Of a stretch of 64,000 nucleotides of DNA, positions 12,036 through 25,469 are shown piece by piece. The stretch is from the NCBI GenBank assembly GCA_037349315.1, contig JBAIAC010000048.1:43526501-43590500 (forward strand). Direction: 5' to 3'. Every line of letters starts with the position of its first letter. The stretch's first letter is position 1. A model generated the notes under the pieces. That model saw nothing but the letters and a program-made list of their open reading frames with translations. It was not told the origin of the DNA and did not search any database. A program made the position numbers and the translations under genes. The DNA is from Chelydra serpentina. Taxonomy: Eukaryota > Chordata > Testudines > Chelydridae.

Positions 12036-13432
12036 GAGACTACAGTGGGTCATACTGAAAGGTGAACTGTCAGGCTGGAGGGAGGTTACTAGTGGAGTTC
12101 CTCAAGGTTCAGTTTTGGGACCAATTTTATTTAATCCTTTTATTACTGACCTCGGCACCAAAAGTGGGAGTGTGCTAATAAAGTTTGTGGATGACACAAA
12201 GCTGGGAGGTATTGCCAATTCAGAAAAGGATCGGGATATCATACAGGAAGATCTGGATGACCTTGTAACCTGGAGTAATAGTAATAGGATGAAATTTAAT
12301 AGTGAGAAGTGTAAGGTTATGCATTTAGGGATTAATAACAAGAATTTTAGTTATAAGCTGGGGACACATCAGTTGGAAGTAACGGGAAGAGGAGAAGGAC
12401 CTCGGAGTCCTGGTTGATTACAGGATGACTATGAGTCGCCAGCGTGATATGGCCGTGAAAAAAGCTAATGCGGTCATGGGATACATTAGGCGAGGTATTT
12501 CTAGTAGAGATAAGGAGGTGTTAGTACCTCTATACAAGGCATTGGTGAGACCTCATTTGGAATACTGTGTGCAGTTCTGGTCTCCCATGTTTAAGAAGGA
12601 TGAATTCAAACTGGAACAGGTACAAAGAAGGGCCACTAGGATGATCCGAGGAATGGAAAACCTGTCCTATGAAAGGAGACTCAAGGAGCTTGGTTTGTTT
12701 ACCTTAACCAAAAGAAGGCTGAGGGGAGATAGGATTGCTCTCTATAAATATATCAGAGGGATAAATACCAGGGAGGGAGAGGAATTATTTAAGGTCAGTA
12801 CCAATGTGGACACAAGAACAAATGGATATAAACTGGCCATCAGGAAGTTTAGACTTGAAATTAGACAAAGGTTTCTAACCATCAGAGGAGTGAAGTTCTG
12901 GAACAGCCTTCCAAGGGAAGCAGTGGGGTCAAAAGACCTATCTGGCTTCAAGATTAAGCTAGATAAGTTTATGGAGGAGATGGTTTGATGGGATAGCATG
13001 ATCTTAGTCAAAGGTCAATTAATTGCCATCAGTGGTAAATAGGACCAATGGTCAATGATGGGATGTTAGAAGTTACTACAGAGAACTTTTTCCTTGGTGT
13101 CTGGCTGGTGAGTCTTGCCCACATGCTCAGGGTTCAGCTGATTGCCATATTTGGAGTCAGGAAGGAATTTTCCTCCAGGGTAGATTGGCAGAGGCCCTGG
13201 AGGTTTTTCGCCTTCCTCTGCAGCATGGGGCACGGGTCACTTACTGGAGGATTCTCTGCATCTTGAAATCTTTAAACCATGATTTGAGGACTTCAATAGC
13301 TGAGACATAGGTGAGAGGATTATTCCAGGAGTGGGTGAGTGAGATTCTGTGGCCTGCATTGTGCAGGAGGTTAGACTAGATGATCATAATGGTCCCTTCT
13401 GACCTTAAAGTCTATGAGTCTATGAGTGTCTT
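12036..13432 (+). mobile_element. CR1 LINE, 5'-truncated
   Basis: Encodes VTSGVPQGSVLGPILFNPFI and the catalytic FVDDTKLGG at 12090-12210, then, after a frameshift near 12400, the C-terminal part from 12425: [56 protein letters not shown], ending at a TGA at 12986. The 3' UTR holds GGAAGGAATTTTCCTCCAGGG and the terminal GGTTAGACTAGATGATCATA plus GTCTATGAGTCTATGAG tail. One frame break separates the two parts, so it is a young but dead copy. Confidence 0.92.
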
Positions 13433-14542
13433 GTCAGTCTTCCTACAGAGTCCAGGACAATTTACAAATTTGAGTTCACTGCAAAATTTCAGAGGGATTC
13501 AGCTAACAAAAATGACAAGGAAGTTACAAAAAAGAAAGGAATGTAAATTCATGTCATAAGTCTGGTACCAGTATATTTTCATGTGTATATAATGTTTTAA
13601 AATAATAGTACACATTTGCTAGTACAGTTAGTAGAAGCAAAATATATTAGTACTTACAATTACCTTGCATATGAAGTTAAAGGTAAACGATGTATGTATT
13701 GAGGTTATGCTGTAAAATTTGCTTCTACTAACTTTACAAGCTAATGAGCACTGCATTTTGAGAGTGTATGTAAAATATATATATGTATTGGTATTGTATA
13801 AAAATAAATATTCATGGTTCTCTTTAATTCCATATATTGTAAGATATTTTGAAAATAACACTATATTTATTATTAAAATATTCTATATAGAACTGTCTTC
13901 ATAAGAAAGAAAATGTTTTCCTCAGTAGGGTGCTCATAAACGGATTTCCAAATTCCCAAAGTATTTAAATGTTCAAGGTTTACTTTAGGTTTAATGTCTC
14001 TGACTAATTGTCTGAATCTGAATGTTAATATTGTTTTATAACCACCCTTGCATTAAAAGACCATTGCAGTGAGGCAATTCAGAAAGTAACTTTGGTTTAT
14101 TATGATGTTATAGCAACTATTTGTTTTAAGAGCACTACTTCAACAATGGGCTCTGCTGAGAAAGCAATTACATATGAGTTAGGATTATTTTCACATATTA
14201 CAACTTCTGCAACACCATAGTACTGTATAATTTGCAGAATGTTAGTGTTTATGAGCATGGATGACTCATGGGATGCTTTTCTTTTAGTTGTCTGGGCTGT
14301 GATGTTGAACTCCAAAAGGAGGACAAGTGATTATGAGAGAGGCGCAAAGCTGCTTTATAAACAAAACCGAAACGAAAAAAGATCTGGTCAGGAAAGTTAG
14401 AAGCACAAGATAATCTTCCTTTACAGAGCTATCACTTGGATGGCAGATGTCTTCGGCAACATTATGGGGAAATCTTTACAAAATGATGAATTACTCATGT
14501 ATCTATTGGGCATAATGAGGTTTTCATTAAGCTTCAGGTGTA
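13433..14542. other. AT-rich intron, nothing assigned
   Basis: No exon or transposon end recognised. Confidence 0.5.
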
Positions 14543-14728
14543 TCATAGAATCATAGAATATCAGGGTTGGAAGGGACCTTAGGAGGTCATCTAGTCCAAC
14601 CCCCTGCTCAAAGCAGGACCAATCCCCAATTTTTGCACCAGATCCCTAAATGGCCCCCTCAAGGATTGAGCTCACAACCCTGGGTTTAGTAGGCCAATGC
14701 TCAAACCACTGAGCTATCCCTCCCGCCC
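14543..14728 (-). mobile_element. tRNA-derived SINE with CR1 tail
   Basis: On the minus strand the head carries GGATAGCTCAGTGGTTTGAG (A box) and GGGTTGTGAGCTCAATCC (B box), so a tRNA-type RNA polymerase III promoter. The tail (GGACTAGATGACCTCCTAAG ... TTCTATGATTCTATGA) is the same as the CR1 3' end at 55200-55270. SINEs of turtles are known to use the CR1 tail to borrow CR1 reverse transcriptase. About 186 bp, apparently full length. Confidence 0.88.
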
Positions 14729-16222
14729 AAGGATGTACACATCCAATTTCTTTAACAATCTCCTTTACTTTTAGCTTTACAAACACCATGTATTTAAGCC
14801 AATGGAAGGAAAACCTCATTCTCCAGTAATGTTTTGAATGTCTCTGTATTTACTCTCTGGATAGCCCAGAGTTCTATAGGTTACAGTCTCATATTCTACA
14901 CTTTGGTGTTTGTGTTCCTCTTATAGGGAGGAAAAAATAATCCAAAATCCCAGGGGCTATGAAAGTTTTGCTATTGGTCTTCCTTCTGCTCAGTCCTGTA
15001 TTGTGGTAACGGAGGCAACATAGTATGAACTGGGAATTCTCCTGGGGGAGTGGAAATGAAGATTTACAAGAAACTCTGGCTACAATCCTGTGACTCCTCA
15101 CCTAGTTATGTGGTCCCTCCCTCTATGGCTAACCCATAATGGAGCTCTGCTGCTATTGGTTCCAATAGTGCTCTAACCCCTTCATTGGAAGTGAAAGTGT
15201 ACAGAAGAGGAGATATGACTCCTTTAGGCAGCATTAGCTACTTTGGTTTTTATGCAGATGTTAGGAATGCATAAAGATTGGGAAAATCCTGTTTAGAGCA
15301 GCTGTTCCCTGATTCCTCTCTCTACTCCAGGGCCCATTCCCGTTTTCCACGTGTGGCCCTACAAAGGAAACAAAGTCATCTCAGGTAGATAGATGCATTT
15401 TCTTCTCCATGTCACTTCTCCCTTTCTACCTCCTCCCACCTATGTTTTCACAATATCAAAGCAGTTTTAGGCCCCAAAGCTTATGAGTGAGGTTTGCGGA
15501 ATTTTCTTGGTAGATATCCCATTCTTTTGGAGTTCCCTTCATGCTGAAATATGATTAAGCACAAATTCAGTAAATTTTAGAAAGACGCATTTCTTTGCCA
15601 AATGGATTAAACCCTGGTTGCCTAGCTGACTAATAGAGCTGCAATTACCAGGGAGATGTCTCTGGTTGAAATCATTTATGTCTCGGCTTACCTATATTGT
15701 CATAATAATTATTACAAGCAATTGTCTGGTGCTTAAATAATTTATAGTATTTTCGAGGAATACAGCCTTATTGTTTGTTGTAAGATGATTACTGTAGTTA
15801 CCGTATTATAAGGGCCCTGTGCCACCACAGCACAGGTGCGTAGAGAGGTGTTTGTCGTTTGTGAGGAGCTCCATATTCCAGGGCCACATAACAAATATTC
15901 AGTCTTATTGGTGCCTGGGTGGCAAGAATGTGCTGAATAAATAATGAAACCCAGGCTGTTTCCCACTCTGGGGTTTTAGAGAGAGGCACAGGTTAATCTG
16001 CCTGGGGCCTTCTCCGTGTACTTTTTAGGAGACAGGATATGGGACTGGTTGGCTTCCCCAGCCACACTTCCTGCTTAGTGATTATTTCTCCTTCTTAACA
16101 GATATGCATGTGCTGTACTGAATGGAGCTGCTAGGCTTGTTGCATTCTCCACAGGTGCAGGTTTAGTGCCTTCCTGGGGGATATTTTTATAAAACTTGGC
16201 ACCATTTTCCTGACTGCTCTGT
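14729..16222. other. Intron, nothing assigned
   Basis: No exon or repeat end recognised. Confidence 0.45.
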
Positions 16223-16312
16223 GCAATTAGGGCCTGAACTAAAGCTCATCTGAATCAAAGGGATTCTTTCCATTGGCTCTAATGTCCTTTGGATCAGGCT
16301 ATTTGGATCAGG
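16223..16312. repeat. GGGCCTGA-ended short repeat
   Basis: Starts TTAGGGCCTGAACTAAAGC and ends TTTGGATCAGGCC, with a central CCATTGGCTCTAATG. Similar units occur at 17640, 19725, 38558 and 46058. Confidence 0.45.
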
Positions 16313-17639
16313 CCATTAATATGATTTTGTTCATTTCTATGCTACAGTTTGGGGCCATGCTTTTTAACTTTCCTAACACATTTGGAGTGCTGACGTTTGT
16401 CTCAGTATGTTGTCACGAAGGAGCCTGCCCTTCCCTTACTTGTTCTTGTTTGTTATTGGCTCCTTTACCTTTGTAGAACAGGCAAATAAATTGCATTTTG
16501 CCGTGTTCGCACAAACAACATTTCCCATCTGTTCCTAGCCTGGGGCACTCAGGAGTACAGGAAGCATGTTGTGTCTAAGTTGTTTTTGTAGCACAAAGCA
16601 CGTGGTTTTATTATTTGATGTGTATGACTGAGGAAGATGGTTGTTAAAACAAACCCGTGACCATAAGTATCGTGCAAACAGGCCGGACTTTTCTCCTTGT
16701 GACACTGCTCTGGGTACCGTGGAGGCAGTTGTGGCATCTATAGCCTAGCTAGAATTGCTAAGGTGAGAGCAGTGGTGGTCACATTTGTATTCTCCAGTAA
16801 ACAATGGGATCTGCAGGGTTGCAGTGTAATATAAAAGATATTCAGCCGCTGTAACTAACACAGAGGAATAAATCACTAAAAAAGCCCACAAAAGCCTTAA
16901 ATAAAATAAAGAATAATTAACTATCAAGCTGGCAGCTCCCGCCGTACAGCTTGATGATGCATTGTAAGACTGATATAATCAGAAAGCAGTGGAAATTAGA
17001 GAGTTTTAAAGTGGTTAGGAAATTTTTTTGGCAATGACCTGTGCATCAGAAAACTTACCCAGAGCACGGGCAGCATGGGGTGGAAAGTTTTTAGCACAGC
17101 TCTGGTCATCCCAAATGCCCAGGAGAGGCTCCTACACATGTTCTCGGCCTACAGGAGCTGCTGAGGGGGATTCCAGGTTACCTGCCCTTTTCTGTTTCTA
17201 ACAGGAATAATTTACCCCTGGAGGGTCTCAGTGAAGGCTGTTGCTGTCCAGGGTATGGACACACATTAATATTGCTTTTGCAGGGAGGAAATGTTGGGTA
17301 GTGGCTACTGCAGAAGTTAATAGCCAGGGCTCGCAAGTTCTGTTTCCAGATCTGGAAAAGCCTTACTGTGCTTGTGCACCCTTTCATTTGTTTCCTACAA
17401 CTCTCAGCTAAAGGGTGCAATGCATATTATATGTGTCATAGTGTACTTTGCCTGGTGACAGATCAGCATTGCTTGTTTCTTGAATTCAGAGCTTTTATGA
17501 AAGCCAGAACCTAACAAAGCACAAACGTTTCACTTGATTTCCTTTGTTTTTTAACTCATTAGCGTGTTGTTAACTAAAAACACTTCTCTGAGCAGAGAAT
17601 ACAAATAGCTTTATTTCTTAAATTGCTGAGCAGCTGGAG

Positions 17640-17740
17640 TCCAATCCCGAAAGGACTGAGTGCCCTAAACTCCCACTCACATCCAGGGAAGCTGAGGGCA
17701 AGCAGCACCTTCAGGGACTTGCACCCCTAATGTGTGTCAG
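17640..17740. repeat. Relative of the CCATTGACTTCAATGG short palindromic repeat
   Basis: Contains GACTGAGTGCCCTAAACTCCC and AAGCTGAGGGCAAGCAGCACC, which look like diverged inverted arms around CTCACATCCAGGG. Weak call. Confidence 0.35.
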
Positions 17741-19159
17741 GATTCATAGGGAACGGTGAGAAATGGTACTGGAGTCTTTTGTCAGAGCCAGAAACAAACA
17801 AGATGCAAACAGTTCTTTTTAAAGAGGAAAAGTTTGATAGGTTCCAGATCTGATCTTTTTCTAATTTGCAGATGTATGTATTATAATTCTTGCTGAAAAA
17901 CCACCCAACGGTCCTAAATGAGCCGAGTGTATTTACAAAGGTTGATACCTATTTTTTAAAATGTTCACTTTTATTATTGTACATATATTGTGTTTGTTAT
18001 TTGCAGACCTATAATCATGGAAAAACAGAGGTGATTTGTGGTACAAAATAATGTCCAAGGATTGTTTTATTTTTTTGATCTCTTCTTTGTGGCCATCTTG
18101 CAACTTCTCCTAAAAATTGCTGGAAAGAAGTTGCGGTCCTGGACCACTTCCAGTCCCCCTAAAGAGCATATTATACAATGTTGATCTGAAATGAAAGAGA
18201 CAGGCTCAGTGCTGATAGTTTGCCATCACATAATAGTGGGCTAAAATCAAGCATGCACGATCTCAGAAGTGCTATTGTCATAAGTCTGGATTTTGTACAT
18301 GAGGTAGTGGAAGAATCACTGCCTGTGATAATTTGTTAAAAAATATCAAGTTCTACTCCAGCAGGATGCAAGAGATGAGAATATCAGCCTGAAAAAATAC
18401 CTCACTAAACCAGATAATGTGATTTTGGCACTAATTATTTATCACAAGGCACCATTAAAGAACACAGATAATAACAACAATTCTAAATTCAAATGTAATG
18501 GAAATTTCCAGGTAAGTGAGTGGAATGATCCATGTTATTCATCTGCTGAATGATTAGCTGATTCATTTGGGCTTTCATGGTCTGTTAAATGAGTCTTGTG
18601 AAAATGCAGGAAGAAGAAACGATCAGTACAGTTCCAGTGACTTTTGTGAGCTGCCTCTTTGGAACCATATTTCACAAGGTTTTTTTCTTTATCTTTAAGG
18701 AGATTAGGACTGGCATTCTCAGCTCCCTCCTGTTGCTCTTGTAGAGGTGCTATAAGCATACCCAATTTAAAAAAAAACATCAACCATGGGAACTGTACCC
18801 TATTAGAGAAGGGAAACTAGTTTAATTTATAGTTAGTGCTGACCAGAATATTTGATCAAAGATCTAACCAAATGTTAAACAGGTGGTTTAGAAATGTTTG
18901 GTTCACTTTTTAATATTTTTTATCATTTTTGTTCTTCCTCACTTTCTCCCTATGGCATGGATGAGAGGTGAAAGTATTGAAGTAACCTCAGAAGAGCTTT
19001 GCTTTCACCCCATCAGAAGGAGAAAGCTCTGAAAGTGTTGGGAGGAAAATCTGTTCTGGCGAGAATCCCAGCCCAGATTTACAGATCTAAGAGATTGTGG
19101 CTAACCCAGTGTTTGGCTGCTTAGCCCCACTTTTGTTCTTTTTAAAATAGGCCATCACT
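17741..19159. other. Intron, nothing assigned
   Basis: No exon or repeat end recognised. Confidence 0.45.
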
Positions 19160-19312
19160 TTACTTATGCAGGGTTAGTAAGGAATTTTCCCCCAAGTCAG
19201 ATTGGCAGGGTCCTTGGGGGTTTTGCAGCTTCCTTTGCGTCATGTGGGGCAGGTCACTGGGTATATGTCACTTAATTCCGGAGGTGAGACTAAGTGATCC
19301 AGTGGTCCATTC
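19160..19312 (+). mobile_element. CR1 3' UTR fragment
   Basis: AGTAAGGAATTTTCCCCCAAG, GATTGGCAGGGTCCTTGGGG and GCAGGTCACTGGGTATATGT follow the order of the CR1 3' UTR seen at 13150-13260. Old and truncated at both ends. Confidence 0.65.
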
Positions 19313-19724
19313 TTAAACTTTATTATTTGAATTTTCAATTCTGCACCATGCACCACTTTATAGTTAGTGGAGAAGGGTTAGTTGACCCTGCTCAGGAACT
19401 CAAGAAGAGATCAAAAGTTTATAACAAATAATATGAACAACCACTGCAGAAACTGGCCCTGAAATTGTAGTCTTCTAGGGACTTTAGAGAGAAATAAAAG
19501 CTGGAGCTGGTTTAGCGTCTCCATATATATATTAGTATTAGTATTTCATAATGCAAAGCATGTTACCTGTTAATGGTTTTTGATCAGTTATTCCCTTTCT
19601 TTTTTTTTTCTTCCCCCTTTGGTATTGCTTAACGTTTTATGATGCTTTGCTCTTTTTTTATCATTTCTCCTGTGTTAGGCTATTCTGAAACATGAGATTC
19701 AAAGGAGTTGGATAGCCCATCCAA

Positions 19725-19786
19725 AGCACCACAAGGTCAATGGAAAGTTTCCCTTTGATTTCAGTAGGGTTTGGATTAGGCCTTTA
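19725..19786. repeat. Short CAATGG/TTTCAGTAGGG repeat unit
   Basis: Contains AAGGTCAATGGAAAGTTTCC and TTGATTTCAGTAGGGTTTGG followed by ATTAGGCC. Same style as the units at 38558 and 46058. Confidence 0.4.
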
Positions 19787-20035
19787 GAGAGAGAAAATTT
19801 TATCAGCCCCTATACAGTTCTCAGGTACCACAATGATGGGTGAATTTACAAAACACTAGAATGGAATCACTGGGAATCTTTAAATTTTCATCATTACAGG
19901 AGAAAAAAGGAAAAATTTAACAAATAGAAACCTTTTAGTATCATTGACTTCATATCAGTCACTGAATGATGATATATTTATTCTCTTTGGGTGAGATTCT
20001 CACCCCTGTTCTAGTGTGCCTACCTTGGGCCAGAG

Positions 20036-20450
20036 TGGCATAAAGGGTGTCAGGGCCAGGCCATAGGTGGCTTGTGTGTATCAGTCAGCTGCTAAATTGC
20101 AGTCAGGCGGAGTCAGGAGTGAGCTGGGTTAGGTGCCAGGACATCAGGCTCAGGCACCAGCGTGCAGGCAGATAGCACACTTGGGATCAAGCTGGGTCAG
20201 GATATCAGGGTCAGACACCAGGTTATAGACAGTGAGCAAATAGCAAAGTTAAGGACGAACCAGGGTCAGAAGCCGCAGTCCAGGGTCTATGGCAAGCAAG
20301 GACTGGAGTGGAAGCAGTGATGGCATGTGAGGGTCCACCACTCAGACCCTGCTGGGTGGTACTTTCTGCAGAGCCTAGCTCCACAGGGTCCTCCAGCAGA
20401 AACCGTGCCTAAGGATCAGCAACCCCAGGTCCTAGTCCTTCATGTTTTTA
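20036..20450. repeat. Unclassified interspersed repeat with internal near-repeats
   Basis: Contains imperfect internal duplications of the type GGTGCCAGGACATCAGGCTC / CAGGATATCAGGGTCAGACA and CACCAGCGTGCAGGCAGATAG / CACCAGGTTATAGACAGTGAG. GC-richer than its flanks. Could be an LTR relic; no TG/CA borders found. Confidence 0.35.
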
Positions 20451-23400
20451 CAAAACGACTCTAGAAGCTTTAGATCCGGTCAGGGGAAAATTTCAGAAAA
20501 GTACAGAAATTGAGGGAAATGTTTTCCAAGGACCCCTAGAATCCCCTTTCACAGAAGGTGTGCAAAGGGCTGGGGTGAGACAATGGTGTTGGTGCAAGGC
20601 TGGAGCATATAGCGCTGCAGAGATTCTTTGCAGTAATGCTGCAGAAAGGCAGCAGGTAACAGGCTACCTTAACTTTGTTATCCGAGTTATACTAGGGGAT
20701 GCTTGGGCCCCTGGAGCAGCTCAGAATTGTGAAGGTAAATAAAGTGACTTAAATCCTTAGCCTTAGCTGCGATTCCACTGCTGCATCTAATAGCAGCTTG
20801 CCCTTTTCAATAATCAGGCCCATAGGAACAAGGGAACATGAGAGACAGTGTATAAGAGCAGCCTGACAAAGCCAACAAATAAAGTAGCTGAAGAAGAGTT
20901 CTTCTTGGGAGACTCAGGTTTGCTTTATCCCACTCTGTTCCTCTCAGTGAGAAAGTACAATTACTTATACAGGAATACCACCGTCAGCTACGATAGAAGG
21001 CATTTATATACTCTGCAGTAGTGAAAGAATTATTGTACGGTTCATATTATACAAACACCATAGCTGGCCAAGTCTCATTACATAAGAAAAATCTAAAAGG
21101 CATATTTTAAAACATAAATCAGTTTTTACTGAAAGCTTTAAAGAATTGCATTACTTGGCTTTTCGTCTTTAGGTTAGTAATAAAACTGCATTTGACAGCC
21201 AGTCCTTCTTAAAAGAAAGAAAGAAAAAGAAAGAAAGAAAGAAGCCAGCTTGAGGTGAAGCAGTGGTTAAGAGAGTACAACAGGGTTCCTCTTGCACTAG
21301 GCAGGAGTCTTTCATATCTCTGAAATAATTCAGAGCTCTGTCTTTTTTTTTTAAGAGCACACACAAAATGCACTAGAGCAGTTCATATCACTTTGGGGCT
21401 ATTTTTGCTTCATTTTGTGAATCCTATGTCCCCATGAGGAAAAGAATCGAGGGTATTTATCATGGGTTTTGACTTTGAGAAATGTGTTTTTGGTACTTAA
21501 CTCACTTTGACCACAGATAGAACTTGATTTTGTTTTCAGTTTCTCTGGTTTTTTATGTGAATCTTGTAGAACTCTGTTGACATGAGGGATGATTTGCTTG
21601 GTGTGCAGCTTCAAAAGAAACTGTGTATTCAAAGACAAAAAATCCATAGTTTTGAACTTCAATCCATTTATTCTCATAGACTGAGTAGCTAGCTGCTGCT
21701 AATAGGCCCTGCACTTTCCTCTTTAATTACTTTTATCTCACCAATATCTTTAGTTCTCTTATTCAGCGTCTTTGCCAGTCTATATATTTCTTTCTCTCCC
21801 TCCTTCATTTCAAGATGGGCATAAAGTCTTCCATGGCTTTGGTTTTAGAGTCTCTTTCTTCACTAGGAATTGTCTTCTTTTTACTCCTGAAAATCCTGAT
21901 GTTGGAGCATCACCTGCCAAAGTTTAAAATATTTTTTTTGTTTTTTTCATAGCTCTCGAACTTTCTCATTCTGTCACAAAATCTCATTGGGGAAAAAGAC
22001 TCTTGCTTTTACTTGACCAAGCAGGCTCTTTGCACATTCTGATTCAGATTTTCTTTTAACCCTTCTAACGTGATCTTCTGCAATACTTTCAGTTTAACCT
22101 ACTTGTTAACTTAATTAAGCTTCCACCACTTGATTTTCTGAACTGCTGTGGACTCTTTTGTTCTCATGGATGATATGGATCCATAGTCAAGAATCAGCAT
22201 TCTGTGTTGAGTTGCAATGCTTTCTGTTGGGCTATCCTTCAATTTTTGATGTTCTTCAGCTCAACTCGATTTATTGGGAAGTAATCTATCTGCACCCTCA
22301 TACTACCACTCTTATAACTAATGAGATGTTCTTCCTTCTTAGTGAAAAATGTATTGGTGCATATGTTAAATTATAACATTTAGAGGGCCGTTTTTCAAGA
22401 GTAAATTGTTGTGGAATGTAGGCATCCTTTCCAGAGACACATGCTACATAAAGCAGCTGACCTCTTGTTACCCAACATGCCCCCCAAAACAGGGGAATCC
22501 CCAGTATGAGTTTTTTGTGTCGAGGAGATTCCATAGATTCTGAGTCATTGCCACCCCCTGTGTGTCATTGCCACCCCCTGCGTGTACACCCCTGGCTCAT
22601 ATCCTCCTACTGCATGCTGCTGGTGATGTCACGCCCATTGTGAACATCCCTGGCACATGACTATATACCTACAGAAAGAACAATTTTTCAGATGAGATGC
22701 TTCTCAGAAAAATCCTGTGGCTGAAGGATATGACACTGGTGATTCGGTGGCTGATGTGCTTCATTTTTATCGCTACTGAAACAATGTCCTGACATACAGG
22801 ACAAATGTTAGTGCAGTAGGCTCAGTCCCAAAAGTGCCCATCCACCTACCCACTCTGAGGTCCGGAGTGCTGCCTCATCCTCCCAGGTGCTCCTAAAGAG
22901 TTCCCACCAAATTCTGGCAGCCTCCTCTGCCGGTGTATTGCAGGGAGCAGAAAGCTACAACCGATCTCCCACCATACACCGTGTGGCCCAAACTTATACC
23001 TCTTTATCCAATTTAACAAGTCCCTACCGAGCATGTGTGAACACACAGCTGCCTGAGACTGATTTATTGTTTTCAAAAGAGAAAAAAGAGGAGAGCTGAA
23101 GAGAATCTTTTCCGAACTTTTATATTGCTCGAGCCAGAGTCAATTATATATTGATAGCTCTATGGTAACATCTTTGATTCTTGCTGTTTGTGTGCCATAG
23201 CCACCAAATACTTGCTCTGACCATGAACATCTTTGAGAAGCATATTGCTGGGCTTTTGTGCCTACAGATGAAATTCTCTGCTAGCAGTCAATATAATTTG
23301 TTGTCGGGTTTATGTCAGAGTCAATGCATGTCATCACATTAGACCTTGTCTTCTGTATGACACGTGCGCTGGGTAAAATTCCCTAATGCTTCTGAACTGA

Positions 23401-24229
23401 AAGAGAACCTTATTTGAAAAGATTTTTGCATCTGTAGAAGTGCTTTATCTAGCTTTCCCTGCAGAAGACTGAGAAGGTCAACCATGGACAGAAACATTAT
23501 TGATGGGCACGCTAATAGTGTTTTGATGTTTTTTATACAGATCTGAGCTTGTAGAAAGCTGTGCTGACAAACCAGACAAGTAAACTAAACTCTTGGTGTA
23601 AATAGTGTGCCGTGACTCCTGCTATATATACCAACTTAACTTTATAGGGTGCTAAGATACTGTAATATTATAGATGAGTTTCAGTTCTAATGCAACTTTT
23701 TAGTGGCTTGTGTCTGGCCCATTTTAATTTGTTCCAGGCTGAAACTTCGTGAACAAGGTCTTTTCCTGTGGGTAATATTTTCTGACCAGATTTTAAAAAA
23801 TAATCATTTTATTTAAAAAGTTTGGCACTCGTGTTTTTAAAATGTTTTAACAAAACATGAAAGGGGCATTGAATGGTTTCTTACACCTTTTTTTCACTCT
23901 TATCATTCAGATTTAATTTAAACAACACAAATTGGCAAGACATTAGTCCATAATAGGGTTTAATCATTATTGCTGCTTTGAAAATAAATTAAAATTACAG
24001 CTTGTGCCCAGACAAAAATTTCCTACTTTGTTTAAACAGAAATAATATTAAAAGAATTAAATTTCCATCGGACGTATACTATTGGCTTAACTGAATAATA
24101 TTGGTCTAGTCTATTTATACTATTGGTTTAATTTTAGCATTTATTTCAGTATGAACAGATATAATCAGTCATTTTTGGGACATCAATGCAGAGTGCCTGG
24201 TTCTAGAACAGGAAAAAATGCTCGGGGGG
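20451..24229. other. Intron with a GAAA simple repeat
   Basis: Only an AAAG/GAAA tract at 21208-21243 and a small tandem duplication of CATTGCCACCCCCTG at 22543-22580 are evident. No exon or transposon recognised. Confidence 0.45.
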
Positions 24230-24239
24230 TTACGTGTCA

Positions 24240-24620
24240 TTCTGTATAATGCCCAAGAGATTGGGAAGCCTTAATTGTGACACAGCTTACTACTATAGGA
24301 AGACCAATGAAGAAGTCAGAAAAATTACTGGACAAGGTATCCTCTCACAAATAATCTACAAAATAAGACATCAGTGGCTGGGACATGTGCTGAGAATGGA
24401 AAAGGAACACTTACCAAATACCGCCCTTGAACGGAAGCCAGAAAACGCAAGAAGAAAGAGAGGAAGACCGTGAATAACATGGAAATGAACAGTTCTGAAT
24501 GACATCAAGCACCTCACCATGAAATGGGAAGATTTGGAGAGAAGGACTGTTGATAAGCAAGGATGGCAAATGTGCAGCAAAGCACGGGATGGATTAACTT
24601 CTAAGTCTAAAGTTACTACT
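24240..24620 (+). mobile_element. Non-LTR retrotransposon C-terminal fragment
   Basis: A short frame encodes RHQWLGHVLRMEKEHLPNTA followed by RRKRGRP, the W-x-GHV-x-RM...KRGRP end of RTE/jockey-like LINE open reading frames. A TGA follows at once, but downstream codons still read TWK.TVLNDIK, MKWEDLERR and QGWQM, the usual C-terminal pattern. Decayed and partial. Confidence 0.6.
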
Positions 24621-25469
24621 TGTGTGATGTGACAGGCATTTCAAGATGGAGAGCATTCATTATATCATTGCAGAAGGTGAATCCTGAAACTTTTCAGTAG
24701 CTCTCAATTTAAAGGAAGCCTGTCTTCACATTTTGACTGTTTCAACTCTCCTTCAGTTTCTCCATTTTGTTCTAGGCAATGGTTATCTTCCAGCTTTTAG
24801 CACTTCTGTTCAGCCTTTCCTGGGCCCCTGAGTCTTTCTAGATTCTAAATATAGTGGTTTTGTCCTCCACCACAGGAATGTGTCTATCTGGTTATAGTTA
24901 AACAACTGGCTACTCAACACTTTGTCTCTTCAAAAGGTTACAAATCTAGTGCAGGAGTCATTGGCCCTGCTATATTCCACCTGAGTTTGTAGCAAACTTC
25001 AAGAGCAAAATGCCTCTATCCCAGCATCTGACTATGCCAAAAGGGTGCACTGATAGATAATCTTCTCTTAGGAACCGATGAAGGTCAGGTGTTCAGGCTG
25101 ATATTCTCAGATTTATCAACTGCTTTCAAAGCCATTGATCATTAGTAGCGGTTAACATGCCTGCAAACTGTAGCAGCAGTATACACAGCTGGCTTTCAAT
25201 GGTAACTTGTAAATTCAAAGGGTTGACATGTTTGCGGCTAATAATGATGAACACACAATTCCAGGATACTGGACAACAGATGAAATATAAAATTAAGGTC
25301 TGAAGTACAAGTTGCAATCGTAGTTCCCAAGATGCATTTTTACGGTGGTGGTGATTTTAAATATTAATGTCCTGGACAAATTTTAGTTATGGAAAATATA
25401 GGCCTCCTGATGTATCAGAATACTTCCTGAAACTTATCCTAAATTGTGTTGCTGTACATTCATGAACAG

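Noticed and set aside
14543..14728. A functional tRNA gene
   Set aside because: The A/B boxes belong to a SINE head; the acceptor stem does not pair and a CR1 tail follows.
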